Below, in pieces: positions 1 through 6,662 of a stretch of 64,000 nucleotides of DNA. A program made the translations under genes and the position numbers. Source of the stretch: Dyadobacter sp. CY343 (GTDB lineage Bacteria; Bacteroidota; Bacteroidia; Cytophagales; Spirosomataceae); NCBI RefSeq assembly GCF_021390335.1, contig NZ_JAJUXK010000001.1, forward strand, positions 558,001 through 622,000. Direction: 5' to 3'. The stretch's first letter is position 1. Every line of letters starts with the position of its first letter. Below the pieces are notes generated by a model. It was given only the letters and a program-made list of their open reading frames with translations, ran no database searches and was not told the DNA's origin.

Positions 1-97
1 TGTTCCGATCACTTTTGTAAAAAAAGAAAGCAGAAACTTTTTACGGGAAGCTATCGCCTGACAACTACACTACTGAAAATCTATTAAAATCTTTATT

Positions 98-150
98 TGC
101 ATCATTGTTGCATTTTTAATCTTCGGGATTATATTTGCAACATCGATGCA
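98..150 (+). promoter_or_regulatory. Two 15-bp palindromes, possible Zur/Fur-family operators
   Basis: Two similar imperfect palindromes stand 38 bp apart upstream of the first gene. The first (98-112) reads TGCATCATTGTTGCA and the second (136-150) TGCAACATCGATGCA; both share TGCA arms and a central C/G dyad. The second overlaps a TAnnTTTG promoter element, so a bound protein there would block transcription. The size and symmetry fit Fur-family (zinc or iron) operators. The assignment to Zur is inferred from the downstream histidine-rich, AztD-like lipoprotein; no regulator gene is visible here. Confidence 0.5.
130..137 (+). promoter_or_regulatory. Bacteroidota -7 promoter element
   Basis: TATATTTG matches the TAnnTTTG -7 element of Bacteroidota promoters. 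A TTG at 108-110 lies 19 bp upstream, the expected distance for a -33 element. Transcription would start about 20-30 bp before the ATG at 166. The element shares its last two bases with the palindrome at 136-150. Confidence 0.6.
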
Positions 151-165
151 TTTAAAGATTTTTTT

Positions 166-1368
166 ATGAAAAAGTATTTATTAAAAACAATTTTGATCAC
201 CGCCTTCGCGGTAACAGCCTGCGACAAGGACAATGAAAATCCCATTGAACCGGTAGCAGAACAGGAGTTCACCTTCATTCGTATTCTGGTGAACGATGAG
301 CTCACCAACGAACTTTCCCTGATCGATCCGCAGAAGCTTTCTGCCGAAAAGTTTGAAGCTAAATTCCCGAAATCTGCATTATACGGTACTGAGGCCGGTC
401 GTTTTGGTGCGCTGGTGAACGGAGCAAACAATAGTTTGCAACTATTCGATACCGGCCTGGAAGGACACGGCGACCACGTTGACGTGAAAGGTACCCCGAA
501 GTTCGGCGCGCTGATCGGCGACGGTAACCGGCCAACGCATTTCAAAAGCAAAGGCGACGAGATCATCACATTCAATGATGGGGACGGAACTTTGAGCACA
601 GCAGTGCAGGCGGATTTTCACACTGCCGGCGCCAAAATGAAACTGATCAATGCAGGTAATGTGGCGCATCACGGTGCGATGACCAAATTTGATAACGGCA
701 GTTACGCGATCACCGAAAAAGACGGTTCTGTTGCTGGTACGCTGCCCGAGCGTGTTAAAATTATAGACGCTTCCGGCAAGACAATCCACGCCTCGACCAT
801 TCAAACCAAAGGAATCCACGGAAATGCAACGAATGGAAAAGTATCCGTTTTTGGCTCGGCTAGCGGGATTCTGGTGGTCGACCAGAGTGGAACCCAGAAG
901 CTGATCCCGCATCCGGCTGATTTCGGAGATGCGTGGTTCGGATCCATATTGGAAGCTGGCGCAGCCGGGAAATTTGTTGGATTTACAGCAGCCAAAGGAG
1001 CGTACGTAATTGATATTGAGAAAAGTACCGTCACTCCGGCTGCACAGAGTACGGATATTATGCAGGCAAAAGTGGATTATGCAGGCAAAAACCTGATCGT
1101 TCTAATGCATTCCGGCGAAGTCCAGGTAATTGATCTTGTAAGTAATTCTGTGACCACAAAAGGCTCGGTGATTTCGGCGGTAGCGAAAGAAGAAACGCAG
1201 AAACCACAGCTGGAAGCGACTGCCAGGTACATTTACATTACCCAACCCAAATCGGGGGAAGTATTGCAGATCAGCACGCAGGATCTTTCCAAAAAGCAAA
1301 CAATCAAAGTTTCGGCGACGCCTTACCGGCTTGCAATCCTGGGTCTGGAATCCAGCGAGGGACATTGA
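166..1368 (+). CDS. Lipoprotein resembling AztD zinc metallochaperones (beta-propeller)
   Basis: A 400-residue protein. ATG 166 is chosen because it opens with a lipoprotein signal (MKKYLLKTILITAFAVTAC, lipid on C19); the longer reading frame from TTG 97 would run through the operator. After the signal it shows many short beta-strand blocks of beta-propeller character and a metal-binding-like stretch with GHGDHVD near residues 100-110, followed by further scattered histidines (THF, HHG). Periplasmic AztD proteins are propellers that carry zinc to an AztA-C importer, and this protein resembles them by recollection, not by a search. No AztABC genes are adjacent, so the partner, if any, lies outside the window. 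The two palindromes upstream fit metal-dependent control. It could instead be another secreted propeller such as a quinoprotein-like lipoprotein. Confidence 0.6.
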   Translation: MKKYLLKTILITAFAVTACDKDNENPIEPVAEQEFTFIRILVNDELTNELSLIDPQKLSAEKFEAKFPKSALYGTEAGRFGALVNGANNSLQLFDTGLEGHGDHVDVKGTPKFGALIGDGNRPTHFKSKGDEIITFNDGDGTLSTAVQADFHTAGAKMKLINAGNVAHHGAMTKFDNGSYAITEKDGSVAGTLPERVKIIDASGKTIHASTIQTKGIHGNATNGKVSVFGSASGILVVDQSGTQKLIPHPADFGDAWFGSILEAGAAGKFVGFTAAKGAYVIDIEKSTVTPAAQSTDIMQAKVDYAGKNLIVLMHSGEVQVIDLVSNSVTTKGSVISAVAKEETQKPQLEATARYIYITQPKSGEVLQISTQDLSKKQTIKVSATPYRLAILGLESSEGH

Positions 1369-1377
1369 TTTACGCAG

Positions 1378-1410
1378 CATTCTTTCCGGGGCTTGTTTCC
1401 GGAAAGAATG
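1378..1410. terminator. Hairpin between convergent genes, probable bidirectional terminator
   Basis: A perfect 12-bp inverted repeat (1378-1389 with 1399-1410, arms CATTCTTTCCGG/CCGGAAAGAATG) with a 9-base loop sits in the 43-bp gap between two convergent stop codons. No strong T-run follows on either side, so termination is inferred from position and stem strength. Confidence 0.55.
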
Positions 1411-1411
1411 T

Positions 1412-2344
1412 TCAAAACCAGTACTTATCAGAGCCAGCGGCGGGCGTCCATTTATTTTTCGGTTCGAAATGCTCCCAGATAATCGCCGAAACCTTCCTGA
1501 TCAGCGCATAGCCTTCATTCTGCCGCTGCCAGCTCTCGTCCTTCTGGTTTTTGGTAGTAATGCAAAAAACATATTCTCCGTGCGGTGCATGCACAACAAC
1601 TACTTCCGATCTTGACTGGTTTACTGCCCCGTTTTTCGCGGCGGTACTGATATATGGGGGAATTTGGGAAAGCGCCTCTCCGTCCCAGAACTGCATTCCA
1701 AGGTAGCGGTACATTCTGGCGCTCACAATCGGGTCGATCGCTTTTCCGGCACGGATCATCGCCACCAGTTCGGCCATTTCCCGCGGCGAGGTCTGTCCCC
1801 ACCCGTATTTCGCCTGCCCCTCCTTTCGGCCGGGCGTTCTCGAATTCACGCGCGTTATCGCAAATCCACTATTTGAAAGCCATTCATTGATCGCGGCACC
1901 GCCGCCTGCCATCGCCTGCAACCAGAGGCTGCCCGTGTTGTCGCTGATGGAGATCATCAGGTGTACGATTTTTGGCAGGGCGATCTTGGTGCTGTCGCGG
2001 AAAGAACCTACTATACCGTTGTCGTACTTAAGCGAATCTCGGTAAGTGAGCTCCTGGTCAAACCTGATTTCTCCCTGATGGATCTTATTGAACAGCCCAC
2101 ACAGGATCGGGACTTTGATCATGCTGGCGGTAGGAAATATAGAATCTGCATGGACGGCAGCTACCCGGTTTGTTTTCAGATTTCTCACATAAACACCCAC
2201 ATCGCCGCGAAATCCTTCCAGCGCTTTCTCCAGTTTGGCAGTCAGCTTTTTGTCGGTTTTTGTGTTGCCGATAGCGCCGGGCTGTGCCGCTAGAAAAGCG
2301 GGCAGCGCGAGGAAAAGCAGGAGAGACAGGATAATTTGCTTCAT
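1412..2344 (-). CDS. Class A beta-lactamase-like serine hydrolase, secreted
   Basis: 310 residues with a signal peptide ending near AAQ at residue 21. The penicillin-recognising fold is supported by three ordered motifs: S74-M-I-K77 (SxxK nucleophile and base), S134-D-N136 (SDN loop) and K237-N-G239 (in place of KTG). These are the class A beta-lactamase motifs, and the length is right. The omega-loop region around 173-187 has RKEGQ..GWGQTSP, without the usual ExxLN, so the deacylating glutamate is not certain. It may be a true beta-lactamase or a related periplasmic peptidase or esterase. It ends convergently with the AztD-like lipoprotein gene, and its start lies 6 bp from the end of the CBM9-like gene, so the two are probably co-transcribed. 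Confidence 0.8.
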   Translation of the reverse strand: MKQIILSLLLFLALPAFLAAQPGAIGNTKTDKKLTAKLEKALEGFRGDVGVYVRNLKTNRVAAVHADSIFPTASMIKVPILCGLFNKIHQGEIRFDQELTYRDSLKYDNGIVGSFRDSTKIALPKIVHLMISISDNTGSLWLQAMAGGGAAINEWLSNSGFAITRVNSRTPGRKEGQAKYGWGQTSPREMAELVAMIRAGKAIDPIVSARMYRYLGMQFWDGEALSQIPPYISTAAKNGAVNQSRSEVVVVHAPHGEYVFCITTKNQKDESWQRQNEGYALIRKVSAIIWEHFEPKNKWTPAAGSDKYWF

Positions 2345-2350
2345 ATTGAC

Positions 2351-3268
2351 TCAATTTTGCAGTGTTTCAAAACCCTTTGACTTGCTGACCGGCTGCGCTT
2401 TAAAGTGCAGGTAACCCCAAAATTCGGGGTAATGCATGTTGATAATGCCCTGTGGCGACCACACCCAGTTGTATTCAGGAATTACTCTATTCGTTTCGGG
2501 ATCACGTTTCCGCGCATACTTTCCGTCGGTACCAACTGTATGCTGCCAGTTGACACGCGAGAAATTGACCCGCCACTGTGAGCCGTTTTGAGGAATAATA
2601 GCAGGGACGTTTTCTGTTGATAGACTCGTAAAGGGAATCGCAATCTCTACGGTCCAACGCTTGTCCCGGTCTGCTGCATTGTTGATGGTACCGTCAATGC
2701 TTACAGCCGATTTCAGCCCCGCGATATCCCACTTAATCTGCGCTTTTCCGCCTTTTTTGTATGTTTTTGGTAAAAAAAGATCGAAGATATTGTTGCGTGC
2801 GTTGATTTCCAGCTCGTAATAATTTTCAGTATCTCCATCGGGATCTATGAAAACTTCGAAATCATTTTCCAGGTACACGATCTGGTCTTTTTTATCCTGA
2901 TACGCCCAGATATGCTCCTCTTCGATCACAGCGGCAATGTAGAGATAGTCGCTGTCCCACAACATTTTAGCCCGTGCTAGTTGTGTGGGTTTAGGTTTTT
3001 TATCGCCTTCAATATCCTCGAACGGAGTAGTCCACGCAGCTTTTTTCCAGGAAGCCTCACTCAGTTTCCCGTCGATGGTTATTTTTTTATCGGGCTGAAA
3101 GCAGATGTAGCTTTTAGGCTGCGGCGGGGCTTGTGCAGAAATTTTTCCAAAAGCAATCAAACAAATGGAAAGCGACAGAAACAGATACCTTATAGGAAGC
3201 GAAGTGTAACTGCCGGAAATGTGCTGAAATCGGATTGAATGATAATTTTTCAAGGTCAGGAAGGGCAT
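2351..3268 (-). CDS. Secreted CBM9-like (carbohydrate-binding family 9-like) protein
   Basis: 305 residues. An N-terminal segment with a hydrophobic stretch at about 27-45, ending KISAQA, looks like a signal peptide with a long n-region; a shorter start is possible. The rest fits the CBM9-like beta-sandwich: KITIDGKLSEASWKKA near the start, WDSDYLYIAAVIEEEHIWA, then NDFEVFIDPDGDTENYYELEINARN and a late RVNFSRVNW block. Such proteins in Bacteroidota are usually exported and bind carbohydrates. The exact ligand cannot be read from the sequence. It lies directly upstream of the beta-lactamase-like gene on the same strand with 6 bp between them. Confidence 0.8.
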   Translation of the reverse strand: MPFLTLKNYHSIRFQHISGSYTSLPIRYLFLSLSICLIAFGKISAQAPPQPKSYICFQPDKKITIDGKLSEASWKKAAWTTPFEDIEGDKKPKPTQLARAKMLWDSDYLYIAAVIEEEHIWAYQDKKDQIVYLENDFEVFIDPDGDTENYYELEINARNNIFDLFLPKTYKKGGKAQIKWDIAGLKSAVSIDGTINNAADRDKRWTVEIAIPFTSLSTENVPAIIPQNGSQWRVNFSRVNWQHTVGTDGKYARKRDPETNRVIPEYNWVWSPQGIINMHYPEFWGYLHFKAQPVSKSKGFETLQN

Positions 3269-3333
3269 TTTTTGAATATCCTCAATATAACCCTAACCTG
3301 TGAAAATCGAAAAGAAGGCGCTTGAAGTTTGTT

Positions 3334-3804
3334 TCAGAGTTGCTTTTCGAAATACAATATCCCTTCATACGGATTAAAATTATACGGGGCCGTTTCCATA
3401 AAGCCAAATGATTTGTAAAGCTTCACGGCAGCCGGCATTTTAGGTCCGAGCGTATCCAGCTTGACGGTTTTGTAACCCAGCTCCCGCGCTTTTTCGATCA
3501 ATGCATTCAATAATGCTTTTCCTATTCCCGCTCCCTGAAACCCCGGCTGAATATACATGCGCTTTACTTCGCAGGTAACATCGTTCTCAATCCTGCGCAG
3601 ACCTGCAACACCAATATATTCGCCCTGTTTTTCAACTAGTAGCAACGCGCCGGTGGGCGGGCCGTACATTTCCGGCAATACCTTTAATTCATCTTCAAAA
3701 CTCTGGAAAGACAGTGAAAAGTCGAGTGAGGACGCATATTCGTTAAACAACTGTCCGCCGGCGCAGTAATCTTCTTCTGTGGTGGCTTCGTTAATAGTAA
3801 ACAT
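3334..3804 (-). CDS. GNAT-family N-acetyltransferase
   Basis: 156 residues, one GNAT domain over nearly the whole length. The acetyl-CoA pyrophosphate-binding loop is visible as QGAGIG at 90-95 following MYIQPGF, and a C-terminal KLYKSFGFMETAPYNFNPYEGILYFEK block is typical of the small GNATs of Bacteroidota. The substrate cannot be predicted. It starts 9 bp after the stop codon of the DUF885 lipoprotein gene and may be translated from the same message. Confidence 0.88.
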   Translation of the reverse strand: MFTINEATTEEDYCAGGQLFNEYASSLDFSLSFQSFEDELKVLPEMYGPPTGALLLVEKQGEYIGVAGLRRIENDVTCEVKRMYIQPGFQGAGIGKALLNALIEKARELGYKTVKLDTLGPKMPAAVKLYKSFGFMETAPYNFNPYEGILYFEKQL

Positions 3805-3813
3805 ACTTTTGGT

Positions 3814-5133
3814 CTAATGCTTTTTCAGCAATTCGCTTGCTCTGGATTGTTTACTTAATAATTCCTCAAAAAGTTTCCACCTGCGCTCCGGCGCGTCGGC
3901 CGTTCCTCCCTGCGACTCAATATATTGCTTCACCAGATCCTGTCCATAATTGTAGTTGATCACATAGCTGCGGTATTTTTTGATAAACCGTAAATAGTCG
4001 CTCGCGCCCTTGCTGGTAAGCAGGCAGTAATCCGTAAGCCAGCGAAGTGCCTCTTTATCATCCATTTTGCTACTCAGTACACCACGCGCAACTTCGTTTC
4101 TTGCATAACCAAGACCAGATTTAATAGATAATACCTTGAAATACGCGCTGGTCCCGGTTGTATCCAGTCCAGCCAGCGGCAGCAGCGTTTTTTTACAAAA
4201 CACCTCCTGTTCATTCCCCGGAAACGCAACCGAAATACCATAATTCGCGCTGCCTTCCGCAATAAGCGACTGCGGACTGAATAGGGGATAAAGTGAAATC
4301 TCGACCCAGCCGCGATCGCGAAAAAGGGTTTTTTCCAGCATTGCATTGTAAACGTGGTGGCCCGGGTAACCCTCGTGGCAAGCCAGGTCTATGGCGCGCT
4401 CGATGAATATCGGCTGGCTTATATTAATCTGTATCAGACTGTTATAGTTTCCTTTGTACCAGTTGTAGCCCGACCAGGGTTTGCCTTTCACATATTCAAG
4501 CTTGAAACTTTCATTAGCAGGAAGCTGGTAATGCGCCAGCGTTCGCTTGCGCGCCTCCGCAATCGCGGTTTGGAAAACGGTGTCAATCTTATTTTCGGAG
4601 ATAATAAACCGGCTCGCCAACTGCTGATAGCGTTCAGGCAATGGTCCTTTTCCGGGAAGCAGATGTTCCAGTTTTGCTATCAATTCTTTGAAATGCTGCT
4701 CTGTATAGACAGGAGCGGTAGCATCAAAGAGTTCCTTCGATTCCTGTTCAAACGGCGCATTTTCACCTGAAAAAATCCTGATCCGCCTTTCAAATGCAGT
4801 TAATTGGGAAGTGAGCCAGTCGGCGCGGGCTTTCGTTGTATCGTTTACCTGGCCGGTGGAAAGTGCTGCGAGCTGTTTTTTAAGGCTATCCGCTTTTGCG
4901 AGCAACTGATTTTTGGGAAAAGAATCGGATTTTGAAGCAGCCGGTTTGAGTGAATCCGGACCATAATATGCATCCACAAAGTCACTGTCGTAAACGCCGA
5001 TTTCTAATCCAAGTCGCACATAGTCCTCAGCTATTTTATTAATAGCCGGGGTATTTTCAGTTTGCTCGTCGGAAGTTGAACATGCGAGCATCAATAACGA
5101 TAAAAGGACGGGGAGCAGGTTTTTGCAATACAT
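3814..5133 (-). CDS. DUF885-family lipoprotein, predicted zinc metallopeptidase
   Basis: 439 residues from the start at 5133, chosen because it begins a lipoprotein signal (LLSLLMLAC, lipid on C18); the frame stays open to 5250 but that extension is charged and lacks export features. The family hallmark HEGYPGHH is at 253-260, where the two His pairs and the Glu would bind and activate zinc. DUF885 proteins are predicted peptidases, and this one should be anchored in the cell envelope. Later blocks (EGSANYGISVAFPG, ARGVLSSKMDDKEALRWL) also fit. It precedes the GNAT gene on the same strand. Confidence 0.82.
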   Translation of the reverse strand: MYCKNLLPVLLSLLMLACSTSDEQTENTPAINKIAEDYVRLGLEIGVYDSDFVDAYYGPDSLKPAASKSDSFPKNQLLAKADSLKKQLAALSTGQVNDTTKARADWLTSQLTAFERRIRIFSGENAPFEQESKELFDATAPVYTEQHFKELIAKLEHLLPGKGPLPERYQQLASRFIISENKIDTVFQTAIAEARKRTLAHYQLPANESFKLEYVKGKPWSGYNWYKGNYNSLIQINISQPIFIERAIDLACHEGYPGHHVYNAMLEKTLFRDRGWVEISLYPLFSPQSLIAEGSANYGISVAFPGNEQEVFCKKTLLPLAGLDTTGTSAYFKVLSIKSGLGYARNEVARGVLSSKMDDKEALRWLTDYCLLTSKGASDYLRFIKKYRSYVINYNYGQDLVKQYIESQGGTADAPERRWKLFEELLSKQSRASELLKKH

Positions 5134-5326
5134 ACTTGTAACCGTTTGGTGCTTAAAACATTGTTTCTCAGTCAGTCCCAGGTTGTGGAAAAGCTTCTGA
5201 CGGATAAATATCCGAAAGTGCGGAATCCCCAATATGCGCTTAAAATACACAAAATTTTAGCGCAAAATACTGGAATGAAATTGATATTCAGAGGCTGTAA
5301 CCCTAACGAATCGCTGCGCGGTAATT

Positions 5327-5914
5327 ATGACAACGAGGAAAGCCAATGTATTTAAGAAGGCTAAATATGCAGAGCACCAACTGGTTTATCTGCTGAAAAG
5401 CAACAATCGGGAGGCATTCGAATTTTTGTACGATAATTATTCACCTTCACTGTACGGGGTTATCCTTAAAGTTGTAAAAAGTGAAGAAACTGCGGCAGAC
5501 GTTTTGCAGGATACATTCCTCAAAATCTGGAAAAACATCGACACTTACCATTCCGAAAAGGGTACATTGTTCACCTGGATACTGAATGTAGCCCGCAATA
5601 CGGCAATCGACAAGCTTCGGGTTGAAGTGAAATCGGAAAAGCTGGTCAAGTTGCATTCGATAGACGAAGAAGTATATTCATCCCTGTCATTTTCTCCTGC
5701 GCACATTACGATGGACCTCAAATCCATTGTAGAGGGGCTGCTTCCTGAGCGCAGGGCGCTGATTGATCTCGTTTATTTTCAGGGATATACGCATGAGGAA
5801 GCCGCAGAATATCTATGCCTGCCGCTCGGCACTGTCAAATCCCGGATTCGCAAGGCATTGCAGGAACTACGGGAAATTTTCGCTGTTCAGAATCTCAATC
5901 TGAATGCAGCCTGA
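5327..5914 (+). CDS. ECF-family RNA polymerase sigma factor
   Basis: 195 residues. Region 2 is visible at about 30-100 (FEFLYDNYSPSLYG, then AADVLQDTFLKIWKN, then ILNVARNTAIDKLR) and region 4 at about 136-185 (LPERRALIDLVYFQGYTHEEAA, then LCLPLGTVKSRIRKALQELR). This is the SigK/RpoE-like ECF architecture. Anti-sigma genes often follow such factors, but the 748 bp downstream hold no credible gene, so its control must come from elsewhere. The N-terminal start follows from the first ATG after a short non-coding gap. Confidence 0.92.
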   Translation: MTTRKANVFKKAKYAEHQLVYLLKSNNREAFEFLYDNYSPSLYGVILKVVKSEETAADVLQDTFLKIWKNIDTYHSEKGTLFTWILNVARNTAIDKLRVEVKSEKLVKLHSIDEEVYSSLSFSPAHITMDLKSIVEGLLPERRALIDLVYFQGYTHEEAAEYLCLPLGTVKSRIRKALQELREIFAVQNLNLNAA

Positions 5915-6502
5915 CTAAAATATCTTGCATTAAACCTTTCGTCCAGGTCACAATCCGCTTCTTATTCTGTTCAAAATTCTGTATATCAGAAAGTTGAAAA
6001 ACTAAAATTTAAATCGGGTATTGCGCAATAAAACCGTGTAATAGTTGTAGAAGTGGGAATTTCCCGAAAAAAAGATTTGTCGAAATTCTTCAGTGATAAA
6101 TTAGGGTTCTCCACATTGTATAGTACATAAAAATCCGTGTTAATTACAATGCGGATTTGCATTTCCAGCATGTGTTCTTCGGCCGGTTCCGCCCGTCACG
6201 GTTGAAATTATTTTACTCGGAATTATCATACTTATTCTTCGCAAACTGTACTCCCTAATCTGCAATGAGGGGCAACTGGCAGCGACTGTGTATGTTGAGC
6301 TCTTAAATCCAGTGAATTAACTCTTATCATAATTACCATTCAATGCTGAGTATATCGGATCGGTGTGAGTATTACATTTGAATAGTTATATCGGTAATTG
6401 TAGAGAATAGTTAGAAGTAAGTCAGCTCTTGAAGAGCAATTATATTTATTTAAAATGCTGATTTGTAGCTACTTATTTTTCATTTTTTCACGAAAATAAC
6501 TT

Positions 6503-6523
6503 CTATTATTTCTGTAATAATAG
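6503..6523. repeat. AT-rich inverted repeat, possible operator or hairpin
   Basis: CTATTATT (6503-6510) and AATAATAG (6516-6523) are perfect inverted copies around a 5-base spacer. The repeat lies about 80 bp upstream of the TAnnTTTG element of the next gene, a position where an activator could bind. Confidence 0.4.
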
Positions 6524-6600
6524 TTCAATTTTTGAGGTAAACCTAGTTGAATTTTCATTGTAATATAAAAATAGTGATATTTTTGAACGGATAGCAATGG

Positions 6601-6608
6601 TACATTTG
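6601..6608 (+). promoter_or_regulatory. -7 promoter element of the T9SS cargo gene
   Basis: TACATTTG matches TAnnTTTG and lies 54 bp before the ATG at 6663. A TTTTG at 6581-6585 is present but closer (15 bp) than the usual 19-21 bp for a -33 element, which may indicate a promoter needing help from an activator. Confidence 0.5.
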
Positions 6609-6662
6609 TCGACATTTTATTGACTCACGTATCAAGCTAACCGATTAAAAATCAATCACGTT

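Larger units (their letters stand above)
5915..6662. other. 748-bp AT-rich intergenic region without a gene
   Basis: No open frame here has coding character; the only one above 60 codons on the minus strand is rich in rare residues and lacks a credible start. What I can see are two TAnnTTTG motifs (6373-6380 and 6601-6608), a short perfect palindrome GCTCTTGAAGAGC (6425-6437), and an 8-bp inverted repeat at 6503-6523. The region probably serves as a long regulatory leader for the T9SS cargo gene at 6663. A small RNA is possible but not shown. Confidence 0.6.
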
